DNA of 64,000 nucleotides from the NCBI GenBank assembly GCA_916048095.2, contig OU696571.1, positions 9,314,449 through 9,378,448 of the forward strand, written 5' to 3'. Origin of the DNA: Sacculina carcini. Its lineage: Eukaryota; Arthropoda; Thecostraca; Sacculinidae. Shown here piece by piece: positions 36,301-51,300 of this stretch (position 1 is its first letter; every line of letters begins with the position of its first letter). Under the pieces are notes generated by a model. That model searched no databases, was not told the DNA's origin, and saw only the letters and a program-made list of their open reading frames with translations. A program made the translations under genes and the position numbers.

Positions 36301-39300
36301 GTACTTACATTAACAATGACGAAAATACAAATATACATGTGAATTAAATAATGCTGCGTAAATAACAAAGGAATATAATATATAGTTTAAACGAAATTAT
36401 ACATATTCCAACGAGTGTACCAATTCACGCATGACAAAATACAGACATCGGCGCTACACTACTCCACCCTTCCAAAGCGGAGCGTCACATATATCAAACA
36501 TAGCTATGATACAGGAAAATCATGTTCTAAAAGAAATACGTGTGTGAATTCTCGTACACGCACATACAAGAAGCATACACAAGTACACATATACACACGT
36601 CTACCATACATACGCACGCCTAGTAATTTCATTCAACGAAACTTGACACAGAAACAAATATCAACACACCCGCAAAACGCACAACATCTCTGAATGAACA
36701 GCGCATGTTCATGTACCGCACATGACAATATATATCAAAACATGACTGCAAGCATGCAGGCTACACAATCACGCCATATAGCAGACGGCTCGTAAACGTT
36801 ACACGTTCACATAAGCGTGACAGCACTATTACAAACACGACACAAACTAATCAAGATGACTGTGAAGACAAATGTTAATAATAATAAAAATCCGGACGAT
36901 GTTTGAATTTCACTGTACGTCCTGATCTTGACACACCAGAGGGCGCTGCATACCGTGGAGCAGGGACAGGTTTATCTGTCGACTGGTTCACTGGTCGATC
37001 CGATGGTACAATTTCACAGGTGACTGGGTTCCTTTTCAACGTGGTGGTGCAGCGCTTTGCTGCTCTCGGAGCAGGAAGCGGTGCCACTGAGTCTGAAACC
37101 GTATTTTGTACATCACCTGCGGACACATTCACTTGTTTTTCTGCACTTGTTGATCCTGTATCACACGTTGTTGCACGCAGCACCGCTGGCTTCACACGAT
37201 CAACTGACACAGTCTGTCTCACGCCGGTAGATGATTCAACTTCGAACGTTTTTATGTTACGCCGTAACACTTTCATGGGGCCAGAGTAGGGAGCCTCTAA
37301 TGGCTTTCTAACTCGGTCCACCCTTACCCACACATGAGTGCAGGTTTGAAGTGTTTTTGGAATGTACTCTGTGGCCCTGGAAGAGTGACATTTACCATCA
37401 CTGACATTAGAAAAATCTATGTGACGCATGTGTCGAGCGAGATTGCGAATGAAATCCACCTGACACTTATCAGGCACTGCTTTTGCTGGTACGGTTACAC
37501 GTGGGTACAGCAGTTCCCCACCTGTTACCGCTGTGAATGGTGACAGTGTAGACTCGTTCGGTACGCAGCGCAGACCAAGGAGGACGACCGGCAACGCCTG
37601 AATCCAGTCTTCTTTCCTCGCGATGATAGCCGTCTTCAACGTGCGGTGCAGCCGCTCCACCATACCGTTGCACTGCGGGTGGTATGACGTCGTACGCAAG
37701 GGGTGAAACCCTATGATACGCGACAAATGCTGAAACAAATCGGACTCAAATTGAGATCCACGGTCAGTGATTACGTATAACGGTACACCGAACCTGGACA
37801 TGTGTCGAGGAACGCTGTTGACACCGATACTGCTGTTATATCTTCCAATGGCACAGCTTCGATCCAACGAGTACAGCGGTCTATACAAGTGAGTAAATAT
37901 CGACAGGGTGAACAGTACGCCTGACCGTATTGACGAGACGGTGGCAGTGGACCAACAATATCAATGTGTAATGTTGAGAAGCGAGCAGATGGTATGCACA
38001 TTGGTGTTGCTGTTGACTTGGTGTGTCGATGCACTTTCGCAGATTGACATGCTGTACAAGATCTAGTCCAGTCTCTTATCTGCTTGCCCATACCATGCCA
38101 GAAATAACGATCTTTCACTAGACGTAGCGTAGCCTTCACACCAGCATGCGACATACCGTGCAAATGATTGAAAATCGTCAGTCTGAGTGACTGCGGTGCA
38201 AATGGTCGCGCTGTTGCTAAAGACATATCACAGTACAAGTTACGTTCACCACACGATAATTTGCGTAGTTTATCAATGAAATGTTTAATTTCAACGTCTG
38301 TTTCTTGTTGCTCGGCGATAGCCGGCAGATCAAACGCATCAACACGCTTATGATTTGTGATGTGTGACTGACCTTGAACTTGGCTCGTTGATGTTGAATT
38401 GACAGTTGAAGATACTGCAGTGTGGACTTCACAAACTCCCACTGGTCGTGACAAGCAATCTGCTACTATGTTGTCCGTGCCGGATATGAAGTTGGCTTCT
38501 GCAACGTACTCTGTAAGCAGCGAAAGATGTCTTTGTTGTCTGTCTAGTTTAGCTGGTTTTCTACTATTGAACGCTCCGACCAAAGGGCGAAGATCCGTTG
38601 ACAAGGTCACGTGCTGGCCTTCGATCAGGTGTCGAAATTGTAACACCGCAAGGTATGCAGCGAGTAACTCGCGGTCAAATGTTGAATCTCGTTTTTGAGT
38701 GTCGGATAGTTTCTTGGAAAACAGCTCCACCAGGTACGCTTTAACGTCAATCATTTGATGCAGGGCTGCTCCTACTGCCACCTGCGAACTATCAGTGACT
38801 AACTGATAAGTCGTGCATGTGGGCAGTGGATGATGTAAGCACACAGATACAGTCAAAGCTTTCTTACAAGCTGCAACAGCTGCCAATTCCTTGTCGTCCA
38901 GCATCAATGTTTTGTTGTTTGGTTCTTTCCTAACCCTTTCGGTAAGTGGACAAACAATTTCAGCGTACCGTGGAATCATGCGACGATAGAAGCCTGTAGC
39001 TCCAAGAAAACGTCGCAGCTCGTGTGAAGAGGTCGGAGGCTCCTGCTCAGTCAGAGCGGATACCTTGGACGGCGACGGATGAATTCCCTGCGAGGTGACT
39101 TCGTAGTCTAGAAATTCCAGCTCATTCACACTGAATACACATTTCTCCGCCTTGGTACGCAACGAATGCCGCCGCAACACCTCAAACACTTGACGTAGAT
39201 GACGCTGATGCTCGTCTGAGTCGCGTGAGAAAATAAGCACATCGTCAATATACACAAAAACACAATCTAGGTCACGAAAAATGGAATCCATGTACCTTTG

Positions 39301-42300
39301 AAAGGTTGATGGTGCGTTTCTCAAGAAAACGGCATAAACAAATACTCGTACAGGCCTGCTGGAGTGGATATTGCCGTTTTAGCTATGTCTTGGTGTGCCT
39401 CTGGTATCTGGTGATAAGCCTGCAATAAATCAAGCTTTGAAAAACATGATTTGCCGTAAAGTTTCGCTGAGCAATCGTGTATATGCGGGATTGGGTAGCA
39501 ATCGCGCTTTGTAACCGAATTCAGCATACGAAAATCACCCGTTTGTCGCCAGCCCCCCATCTTTTTCGCCACTAAATGAACGGGCGACGATCACGGCGAA
39601 TCAGACGGTCTCACAACACCTGCTTTTAATAAACTGTCAATTTCAGTTCTGATCAGATCTTGTTTAAGTGGAGAAAATCTGCGGCGACCAGCATGCACTG
39701 GTGCGGCATTGCCTGTGTCTATAGCGTGACTCACTTTGTGATTGCGTACACTCACCGCTTCTTTATGTGGCACCGTCAAGCTTGAGAACTCCGACAACAA
39801 ATTTTGCACAGGAACAGAGAACCTGGTCGTGTCGTTAACAGTCATGCACGGAATATGAGCTGGCGCAGGCTTGGCTGGCGCGCTCAGTAGTGTGACTGAA
39901 TCTCTCAGACATCGCAGACTGCAGTCGACGGCCAGACGGTGATGACACAGGAAATCGTTGCCCAGAAGTGGCTCAGTCACTTCGGCTACCACGAATGTCC
40001 ATGTGAACACGCGACGAAGTGCTTGAAAAGATATATTCAATGTGACTTCACCGTGTACACATATTCTGTCACCGCCGGCTGATGTCAAAGTTACGTTTGC
40101 TGGTTGGAGAACAGAAGACACAGAGGCGGGTGTCAACAGCGACACCCCAGCACCAGTGTCAACAATAAAATTGTTTTTTTTATCACCAAACTTAGCAGCG
40201 ACCTTCAACAGCGGCAGACCCTGGTTCGCGTACACAGATGCCTGCCTCGTCAGTTTTCCTGCTGCCTTTCTGGGGAGCTTTCGCGTGACGCAGGTCGTGA
40301 GGATGACTGCATTAGAATATCACGGCGCTTATTCGGCCATCGACACCATGGTTTGCAGTATCTGGCTTTTGAACCATAGAACAGATGAGCTCTGCACACC
40401 TTGGGGCGTTGGCCGGCATGATATGGGCGCAATGATGATGATTGCAGCGACGATGATTCTGTTGTGTTTCTCACTTTGCTGTTGAAAAAACTCGTCGACG
40501 GCGCCTCATTTATTTGAGCTCTATCTGACACTGTCATGCATTGAACATTACTCACCAGCGGGACCAATTCATCAGCAAGCCTTGCTAGTTGCGACAATTC
40601 CATTTCTTTTTGAGCAGCTAGCACTGGTCCTATCGAGCTGGGCAGAGACTGAGTGAATTTATGTCCCACGAGGTCATCCGCCACTCCAGTTTTCCGAGCA
40701 ATGCTCTGCAATTCACTCATGCGCGCGGATGGTCTACCTGTCATTGCACGAGTTGAAATAAGTTCTTCAAACAGTTCTGGCTTCGTCCGTTCGTAAAACT
40801 GCAGAACTTCGCTCTTCAATGCAGTGAATTCTTGTTGTTTGAGAACTGCAGGAGACATCTGCGACAAAACATCCGGCGGTAGAGCTGCCATCACGTGGAT
40901 GAATTTTGTTACCTCGCACGTGATTCCTTGTAGGTAGAACTGTGCTCCAAGTGTCATGAACCAACGATCAACGGCTTTCTCCATAAATGGAGGTGCTTTG
41001 ATGGATACACGATAGACTGGCTCAGCTGAATTATTTGCTTTAAGTTCGTTCATGTCGGGGTCACCAGTTGAAGTTACGGTGGTATCAGGAGCACAATGTT
41101 AACACCACAACGTTCAGTGAGCAAGTGATTTATTGCCTTGACACAGCACAAGTCAACTACTCGGTGGGCGGAGGTCACTTCCGGGTACAATCCACCAAGT
41201 GGGTTTCAACCATTTGTCAGTAGTAAACCGTACTTACATTAACAATGACGAAAAGACAAATATACATGTGAATTAAATAATGCTGCGTAAATAACAAAGG
41301 AATATAATATAAAGTTTAAACGAAATTAAACATATTCCAACGAGTGTACCAATTCACGCATGACAAAAAACAAACATCGGCGCTACAATATATTTATGAT
41401 GGGGGCCTCAAGTGTTGCCTTCGGGGGGGGGGGGGGGGCTCATAATTCCTCGCAACTGCTCTGAATACAACTGTGATACACGTGTACAATTATGTCAGTC
41501 TTGAGATCGGACACTGAAAAATTCAACGTGGTGGTATAATAGCACTGCACTGACACAAATGTTGTGTAAGAAACCGCCAGATAGTATGTCACTAATGCAT
41601 GTATTGTCACTTGTTCAATTTGGCTTTCTTGAAACTGCCAAATTTGTTCCAGTGGTACTCCACAACTTGTAGTAGGCAGTTTCTCTGCTCTGCATCAGTT
41701 GTGATCGGAGTCGCGAAGTCGCTCATCAGTTTCACGCCTCTCAGCCAAATCATTGGTCACTTTTACTGACCTCCCAAACTTATGTGCATTCCTGTAGCTG
41801 ACATTGTATTCCCAGGTGTCAGCAGGAGTAGTGAGCCAGTCACATTCCACCCCAAGAGCATCAAACAGAAAGTGTGACCCTGGCCCAACCAAGTCTGTGA
41901 GAACTGTAGCTCCGTTGATAACAGGATACACTGGCTTGCCTTTCATGTAGCTATCAGGTTTCTCTGTTTCTGACAGCTTGACTGCGAGCTTCTCCTTTGC
42001 AAACTTGGGCATGCTGTCGTGCGAGCTGAACAATGCGAATGACACCAGTTCCTGGGTCAGATACCAGCGGTGGTTGTTCATTTTCTTGATAACAGAGGTC
42101 GCCAATTCATAGTCATGCTGCTTGTATTGTAGCATGTCCTTCATAATCTGGAGGTCATGAATGGGTGCGTCAGCGGCAGATGTGGTGATCACCCAGTGGC
42201 TGGTGAAGAATATGGCCAGGAACTTGTTAATCCTCTCCAGCTTGAAGATAGTGTCCTTGTTTTATTTGAGTTCCTTGGAAAATATGAGCATCTTCATACA

Positions 42301-45300
42301 GTAAATGTTCCTGGTCATCCAGCGGGCCTGGTGAATGACACCTGGATTGGCCCAGTGGATACCTAGACGTGGTTTTTCACCAAGGCACAGATCTGTCACC
42401 GTTCTGTAATCTGCCCTCGGACTTGCTTCCTCAAGGAAATTGCTTACGACCGCAATTGCGCTTGTCTTTTTCTGTTTCTTCAACTAAGCCCAGAACTCTT
42501 GGGCAAAGGCGACTCAGACACATAGGCGGAACAAACAGACGACATAGACAGACGGCGAAGACATGCGGCATAAACACAAGGCGCAAATAGGCGACGACAA
42601 TAACACATCCGGTCGTGTGCATGGTGTGAACATACATAAAAAATCATTACAAAGGGTGTAAATTTTTACAATAATAATAACGCTCAATTCGTCGCACTAA
42701 TATTATACAACGAAAATCAATACAAAATCAAATATATACGAAATTAATACAAAAAGAAACATGAGTGATTGAAAAGTAATTGTGTACGCCTGATCACCCT
42801 GAATCTTGTGGACATTGTGCAGGTCCTCATCGGTCCTCTCAATGTGATCGTACCGGGGCAGCTAAATGCCGCAACTGTGCTCAGGCAGGACGTCCTCACT
42901 CCCACTCGTCTTTCAGCTCCTCTTGCCCTTCATTCATCGGTGTGCGTAATTCTCTTCGCCTCCGCACTGCGACTGATGATTCTCCGGTTGCTTCTCCTCA
43001 GGCTTGACTACTTCCCCTTTCTCACCACTCCTCTCACTCTACTGTTGCTACCCCTATTACTTTCCCTCCAACATCCCGTCCTTCTCATCTTTCCATTGGG
43101 CTTCTTAACATTCGTTCCTGCAGAAATAAAACTCTTCCGATCTGTAATTTCATCTCTTCATTCAATCTCTCTATTTTGTGTTTGACTGAAACCTGGCTTC
43201 TCGATTCTGATGTTTCTTCTTTCGCTGCAAATATTCCCTCCTCTTACAATTTCTTGCATAAATCTCGCTCACATTCTAAATCTTCTGGCGGTGGAGTTGG
43301 CTGTATATTTTCCAAGTCTTTCTCTGTTTCTCATGTAAATGACCTGATTCCGGATTGCTCCTCATTTGAATTCCTTGCACTCTCCCTTGCTGTTCCTTCT
43401 TTCTCTAAATTTAGTTTTTTGGTAGTCTACCGTAATAATCACCCTGGCTCATCTCCTCTTTTCCTTAACGAATTTCCTTACCTCATCGATGCTGTCTCCT
43501 CGCGTTTCTCCAGCAACTTCATCGTCGTAGGGGATTTCAATTTCTGGGTTGACTCCCCATCTAATAATCCTTACTGTCAGAACTTCATTTATCTTCTTCA
43601 GGCACTCGGTCTATCAATTTTGAATTCTTCTCCTACTCACATATCTGGTCACTCTCTTGACCTATTTCTCTCTCCCGCTACCGCTATCTCCTCAGACCGT
43701 CCTCCTCCTGATGTTTTCACATTGCCTTCTGATCCAAATATTTCTGACCATTGCCTCTTGATTTCTTCACTTCCGTTCTCCCGTGCTGCTTGTCCTCCAC
43801 CATTCTCATATCGCAATTACAAACAGTTTGATCCTGCTAAATTTACTTCACTTTTATCTTCCTTACTTCCTCTCGACCGCTTCTACTGGCTCCCTCTCTG
43901 CGATATTTTTCCAGCCATTTCAGATGTTCTCTCTGGTATAAATGATTTTTTTCCTTTGGTCACTCGGTCTAAACCTCTCAATTCTTCTCCCCCTTGGTTC
44001 TCCTCTCATCTTCATTCTCTTAAACATACTCAGCGGCGTGCCGAAACTGTCTGGACTAGAACTCGATCTTCACAGAATTGGGAACTACTTTGCTCTGCCC
44101 GGTCTTCGTATGTTTCTGCATTACATATTGCCAAACAAGATTTTTACAAATCCAAACTTGCTTCCCTTTCCCGTTCTTCTAAATCTCTTTGGTCATCTCT
44201 CAATTCTCTCTGCGGTCTTCGATCTCCTTCTACCTCGTGTGATCTTACAGCCTCTCAGTTTGTGTCTTTTTTCTCTGCGAAAATTGATTCTGTTCTAAAG
44301 AATATCCCTCCTTTGCGATCCTCCCTCTGTCATACTCGCACTTCCGAAAATTTTCTTTCATTTTCTTTTGTCTCTCTTCCTGACATTCTCCACCTTTTGT
44401 CTTCAATCAAGATGTCCCACTCTCCCTCGGACTCAATTAATTTTCGAGCTATTTCTGTGTCTCTTCCTTCTCTTGTGCCTTACCTTCTCCACCTTATCAA
44501 CTCTTCTTTTCTGCATGGTGTTTTCTTGCCAGACAAACATGCTATTGTTCGACCCATTATAAAAAAACCTACTCTTGATCCCGCTGCTCTCACCAATTAC
44601 CGTCCTATATCTCTCCTCAGTCTTCCCTCCAAACTCCTTGAATCCGCTATTACATTGCAACTCTCTCCTTACATCTCTAAATTCCTTCACCCGTGTCAAT
44701 CTGGTTTCCGCTCTGCTCACTCTACTGAATCTGTACTTATTTCCTTGTGTAATGATACCCTTTCACACTTCTCCTACCGTCAATCTGTCCTCTTGGTCTG
44801 TCCTATTACTTGATCTGTCCTCGGCTTTTGATCTTGTTAGTCACCCTATTATTATTCGTGATCTTTCCTGTTTGGGTCTATCTTCTTCCGCCCTTTCTCT
44901 TCTGAAATCTTACCTCACTGATCGTACTTACTCAGTTGACTTCAATTCCTCTACCTCTGCTCACTTCCCTCTTCGACCTGGTGTTCCCCAAGGTTCCGTC
45001 CTTGGCCCACTATTATTTAATCTTTATATGTCTTCTCTTTGCCCTGTTCTTCGAAAACATTCCATTACTTTCAAAATCTATGCCGATGACATCCAATTCC
45101 TCATTCCTGTCACTCCTGATACTCCCTCCTTTCTCTCTGATATACTTTCTGAAATTTCCTCATGGGCCGCCTCTCGGCAGCTGTACTTGAATACTTCTAA
45201 GTCTATGTACTTCTAAGTAAGAGTTCGTCGTCCTCCATCCACCTCGTATTTCACCTCCTCTTCTCCCATTTCCTATCTCAACTGCTGTTCGCAATCTCGG

Positions 45301-48300
45301 CTCTATCTTTGCCTCTTCGCTCTCCTGCTTTGACAATATCGTTTCTGTCACCCGCACTTGTCGTCTTATTCTGCGCTCTCTCTACCCTATACGTCCCTAT
45401 CTTGATGAAAATTCCGTCATCACTCTTGTTCATACTCTCATTTTCCCCAGGTTAGACTACTGCAACTCGCTTTACTTTAGTGCTCCTCGTTCTCATCTCT
45501 TAATCCTTCAGCGTGTGATCAACCAATCTTGTCGATTTGTCTTTCATCCTACCTTTTCTCGCCACACGTCTCACCTACTTTTTCAACTACACTGGCTTCC
45601 TATCATCCCACGAATTCATTTTCGCCTTTGCTGTCTCATTTACAAGCTTCTGCATGATCCTCACCAACCTTCTTATCTTGCTAATCTTTTGTCTCCCACT
45701 GACTCACACTCCTCTCGTCGCCCTCTTCCTCTCGCTTGTCCTCGTGCATCTAATGAATCTTCCTGGTCCTCTAAATCGTTCTTCTTTTACGCCCGTCGCT
45801 TGTATAATTCTCTTCCCTCTCATATCACCCGCGCCTCTACATTTTGGTCATTCCGCCGTCGGCTTCGCCTGTACCTTTTTGACATTTCATTTGATCCCGT
45901 CTCTCACTCTATCTCTCCTTTCGCCTCTCTGTGATATTGTTTGAACTATTTCTCCGTTTCATGATTGTTTCAATTCTCCTCGTTGTCTTATTTTTCCCTG
46001 TCTTGAGCACAGTTACTGCTTCCTTTCCTTCCTTGCTGCTTTATTTATTCTATTGTGAATGTTCTCTGTAATATTTCTCTGTCGATTTTATTGTTCGAAC
46101 ATACCACTTGATTTTTTGGAACTGTGCCATTTGTGCTTATGCTTGCTATTTACCAATTTTGGTTGTTTTGTGACTTCTCTTTCTTTTACCTGCTCATTTC
46201 TCTCATATTCCTTACAATTGTCGTTTTATCTCAATTGATGTTTTCCGTTTTTCGCGCTTGTGTTTTACCGACGCTATAGCAAATACACGTTGTCGTTGTC
46301 GTTACGCCACGAACCTAATCATCAATGTAATGTGTGATGTATGTGCAGTAAGAGTAACATTTTTTAGATAAAGTTATGGATAATATCATGTCATATTTTC
46401 CAAACATCAAAAATATGTATATTTGTGCATTAATATTAGTTCAAATTTATACAGCTGTTCATGTGTTTGGCACCATATGCAAGAAAATTTTATTAGCTTT
46501 CATTTGGTACCACTTTTAGTGTTATAGCATCAACCTCTGGGAAGATACAATGAAAACAATGACATAATGTCCCGACTTTTGCAGCGTTTTCGAAGAACGT
46601 CAACAGTAAAACTACATGGCTCTTGAGGCAGGCCAGGACAAGGTCCAAGATCAAAGTAACTGGCATATTTAGTTCATTTAGACCAGGGGCAGGCAACCTT
46701 TTCAGAGTGAGGGCCAGATAAGACACTTGGAAGGAAGTCGCGGGCCGGAGTGAAAACAAAATCTCAGAATTACTATATTTTGTATAATGCATTGATTATA
46801 TGAATAAATTATACAAAAGTTGTTTCAAACACTTTATAAATCAATGAGATTGCTGGTGTTGTTTGCCATGAAGAAGCATTTCCATGTCTGGCTCGATGGT
46901 TGAGGTTGACAACAAAAGAATGTCATTGAGATGGCGGTCTGAGAGTTGGGAGCGAAGGCGAGACTTTGTGTACGTCATTTTTGAGAAGAGCTGTTCACAG
47001 CAATAGGTGCTGCCAAACATGGCCACAATGCGTTGGACATGCGCAATGTGTTTTTGAAAAAATTTAGTAGGAAGAACAATGTCACGGAAGAAAGGCAGCG
47101 GAGAAGAGATGCGGAATTTCGCCTTCATTTCATCATTGCATTGTAGCTCCACCAACTCCATCTGCAGGGAGGCAGGGGTGTCTTCCACGGGAAAGTCGAA
47201 TGGAGCAGTGAAAAGCTTGAAGTCGGCAGCCAGCACCCTGACTCCTGTAAAACGGGAAGCGAATTCGTCACGTAGAGTGCTGACGACACTAACGCATGTG
47301 TTCAGGTCCACATCGTCAGCGGCACATGCAGCAAGGCGAGGAAAGTGCACGAACTGACCAGAAGCCAATTCAGCCTCCCACAAGCGCAGTTTAACCTCAA
47401 AGGCAGTAATGTGCGCGTACATGTCTGTCACGAGAATATCTTTGCCTTGCAGCTTCATGTTGAGGGTGCTCAGGTGCGCCGTGATGTCAGTGAGCAGCGC
47501 CAGGCGAGCTAGCCACCGCGGATCAGAGAATTGATCAGCGTGGGGAAGGTTCTTCTGGCGTAAAAATATGGCAATCTCCTGCTGAAGGTCGCACACCCGA
47601 GACAGCATGGCCCCACGACTCAGCCAGCGTACCTCACAGAAGTAGAGCAGGTCGTTGTAGTGCGTATTCACCTCGTCTATCAGTGCCTGGAACTGACGAT
47701 GGTTAAGGCTGCGGGAGAGGATGGAGTTGACGACTTTCACCGCAACAGACATGACACCAACGAGGTTGGCAGACTTAGCGCACAGGGACTCTTGGTGGAT
47801 GATGCAGTGCATCTTGTTAATGGGCTGAGTGTATCCGGCAGCTTCACAGTGACGCACTAGCAGCGAAGCAGCGCCCTTCTTCTCACCAACCATCGCCGGG
47901 GCACCGTCGGTCGTCACACATACAAGACGGGAGAGGTCCAAAGAGTGCTGATCAACACACAAAAGCACGGCTTCGCAGATGTCTTGCCCAGTGGTGGTGT
48001 TGCGTAGCGGGACAAGCTGCAGGAATTCCTCACATACTTGAAGGTCAGCAGTGACGCCGCGAATGAAAATGGACAGCTGGGCCGTGTCCTTTGTGTCGGT
48101 GCTCTCATCCAGAGCGAGAGAAAAGGCGACGAAATTCGAGCGGTGTGTTTTGAGTGAGTCGTGCACGTTGTCCGACATATCCTCGATGCGGCGACGAAAG
48201 GCTCACGTTATTCAAGTCTTCAAGCATATGAGGCACTGGGCCTGTCCAAAGCGCTCGATGAAAAAATACTTCTCCCACTCAGGGTTGAAAATCCGACGCT

Positions 48301-51300
48301 CGAGGTCAACTTTCCTCTTCTTAACGCACTGGGTCGCTGACATGATGAACTAAAAAGAAAGAGAATTAAGCATACACAATAACATCATTTCACGTTACAA
48401 AAAAAGTGAGACAAAATAGCCAAATACACTACCACATCTATATTTCATCAACACGCAAATAACTGCTGAGCAATGAACACCACAAAACACCAAAGACTGA
48501 TATTTTCCACTCTACATAAATGTAAAGAACTATGACGGTGGCTTTTGTGGATGGGAAACAAATTTACCAATGCGATTCATCTCAACAATAGATTTCGCTA
48601 TTCAATACCCTACCAACGAACTACTGATTTATTCGTTAACATAGATTTCTATTGATAGGTATAAGGTACTCCTATAAACAACAGACTCACATCAAAAATA
48701 ATAAATGAGTGCTAACGATAACAGTACAGAACAAGTAATTAAGTACAAAATTCAATACACCAATCAAAACGCCACAACTCTGCAAGCCCACAAAGCAAAC
48801 AACTCCACTAATCAGCTCACGACAATGCCGGTAAATGCTAATCAGACTCTTGTCACAATGCCGCACACAGACATGCATATGCACACACGTCATAATCGAA
48901 CGATCTCTCAGCCAATCAAATCGCTCCATTCTGCCAGAAGCACATCACATCGAACACCAACATCAAGCCAACCCTGCTCCAGCAGTGACAAGAAACAAAC
49001 GCGCATGTAATTTGTGAAACTACAGACAATAACAATAATAATGAAATGTAAAGTAGTTCAATAATGTTTTTTTTTCGGAAATCTTGAAATTTATTGGAAT
49101 TTCTTCTCTACTTTTAGTGGGAAGTCTGCGGGCCGGATTGCAATGATAAAGCATAGCAGGGTGGCGGGCCGGATGCTAAGCCTTCGTGGGCCGGATGTGA
49201 CCCGCGGGCCGGAGGTTGCCCACCCCTGATTTAGACCTTGGAGAATGGGAATAATATCAGTTTGCATAAGTTTGATAAAAAATTCAAATTTGAAGAGGTC
49301 TAGTAGAGGACGGTTGTTGTGTGTGAGCTGGGCGTAAGAGCGTTGCGTGGTAGCTGTGTGATATAGTGATTGTGCGGTGTGATTGTGATTTTGGTGTGTG
49401 ATAGTGATCGTGGTGTGTGTGATAGTGTTGCGTGCTGTTTTGCGTTTTGATATTTGTACATACATTTTTTTTCATATTTAAAATATTTCTAATGTATTGA
49501 TTATTTTAGGCATGTTTGTGCTTTAGCAAATTTGATAACGTTGTTGTGGATTTGATATTAGTATTCTAAATGTCTTGCATTGTGTTTAATTGTTATTTCA
49601 GTTGTGTTTTAAGCGTTGTTGTAGCCCTGCAGGCAATGTTTTGTCATGTGCCAATTGAGTCACTAAACACGCCTGTAGACAATGTCGTGGCGCTGACAGT
49701 ACCCTGGCATGAACACACAAGATTAGATTAGATAACGATAACGAATTGTGATACGAGATAACGATTATGGCAAAATTCTGGAGCTTTCGGTGAATGTTGG
49801 TCGATAACATTAGAAGCCGGAATACAGTCGGTCCTCCAAATAGCGGACTCGAAGGGACTGAGGAAAATTTCAGCTATTTGGAGATGTACGCCGTAGGCAA
49901 TGCTAATCAACCTGTACAATATATTAAATAGCACAACACAACAACAATAACAATACACCAACAATACAATAATACAACGCCACGAAACACACACCACCAC
50001 TGCTGCACACACACTGGCTGACGGCCGTTAGCGTCACCCACGCCTAATACCCACGCGCCTTCTGGTGGTGTAGCCACACACTACATATCCCCTTCAAGTG
50101 GTGGAGGGGGCGCTGTCAGCTCTGAAGACATGATCGCTCAGATGCGACGGTGGTCTGTGTGGTCGGGCGCTCCGGCGGAGTTGCGGGGTTCGTGAGGCCT
50201 CCGATGTGCCGCCCACATTCTCCCCCGGCGGCGGCGGCGGTGATGCTGGGCTGCTTCTGGTCTCCTGCGACGGTAGCGGCGCCGTACCAACAGATGGCGG
50301 CGGCTGCACCTCGAGCGGCGGCTGGACCTCGGGCGAGGGTGTGTTGGCTGCGGGTCGCAGGTGTCTACGGTTGCGCCAGTAGAGACCGCCGTGTGGCAGG
50401 CGCACAGCGTACTGGCGGCGACGGCCAGTCATGGCGACCACGCCAGTCCGGTCCCAGCGACCGGATGTCGGGTCCCGGAGAGCCACCGTAGTGCCGGGCA
50501 GCAACGGAGGCAACGCCTTAGCCGACCGGTTGTATTGGGCGACCTGCTTGTTGTGCAAGCTCGCCGGTCGCACTAAGCGGTGGGCGGCTGCCACTCCGGC
50601 AGGAACGAGCGTGGATGCGCGGGAATGGCGGACGACACGGGGCGGCTGTACAAAAGCCGCGCGGGAGAGCGACCGTCGGCACCCGGCGCGTTGCACAGCT
50701 CCAACAGGCCGGCGACAAAGGCGTCTGTGGCGATGTTCCCGTCGTGCGCCGCCTTCTGAATGAGCCGCTTCACCCGTTTCACAGCGGACTCAGCGTGCCC
50801 ATTAGAAGACGGTAAGTGCGTACTGGAGACAAAATGGCGTATGTGCCAAAATCGAAGAAATTCGGCGGTGTGGCGCGGCGTGAACTGTGGACCGCCGTCT
50901 GACGACAGTATGGTCGGAACCCCGTCATGGCGAACACATGTCGGAGCATCTTCACCAGCTGGTGAGCGGAGGTGTCACGGCCACAGTCGAACACCAGTGG
51001 CCAGTTGGAGAACCGGCCCGCGTACACGGGGTAGGTCTTTCCTGCGTGTTGGAAAAATTCCGCGGACACCGATTCGAAAGGACGTGTCGGGTGCGGTTCC
51101 GTCAAGTATGGGTCTTTTTGCTAGCTGTCTTTGTACTGCAGACATTTTCGGTACGATGCTATGACAGTGGCGATTTCGTTGCTCAGGCCCGGCCAGAAGA
51201 CAGCTTGCCGTGCGCGTTGCACAGTCCTGGCCTGCTCCTGGTGACTGTCGTGGAGCCGACGGAGGGTGTCCTTCCGCAAACACCTGGACACAAGCAGGCG

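Larger units (their letters stand above)
35430..49302. mobile_element. DNA transposon with about 400-bp inverted repeats and 9-bp target duplication, heavily nested
   Basis: The left end (35430) and right end (49302) share TAGACCTCTTCAAATTT as perfect inverted termini. The flanks are GTAGAGGAC on both sides (35421-35429 and 49303-49311). The inverted repeat continues for about 400 bp: 35430-35830 on the left; 49302 back to 49229 and then 46683 back to about 46349 on the right, split there by a hAT transposon. Inside are a hAT-type MITE with a Gypsy in it (35947-41463), a coding remnant (41695-42483) and a LINE (42780-46305). Long inverted repeats with a 9-bp duplication recall Mutator-like elements, but the protein remnant does not confirm this. 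Confidence 0.8.
30841..49472 (+). mobile_element. LTR retrotransposon fossil, divergent Gypsy-like lineage, 3' LTR split by a DNA transposon
   Basis: The 5' LTR is 30841-31236. The 3' LTR begins at 35196, stops at 35429 and resumes at 49303, ending near 49472, because a 13.9-kb composite insertion (35430-49302) divides it. Internal parts on the + strand: gag (31.25-31.98 kb, with one zinc knuckle, CWNCGRIGHLAFA), protease (about 32.06-32.4 kb), RT (about 32.5-33.2 kb), RNase H (about 33.25-33.75 kb), integrase (33.95-34.9 kb) and a purine-rich tract just before 35196. It belongs to the same lineage as 19676-23950 and shares its PBS. Several breaks (about five or more), so clearly dead. I could not resolve the target duplication at the right end. 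Confidence 0.85.
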
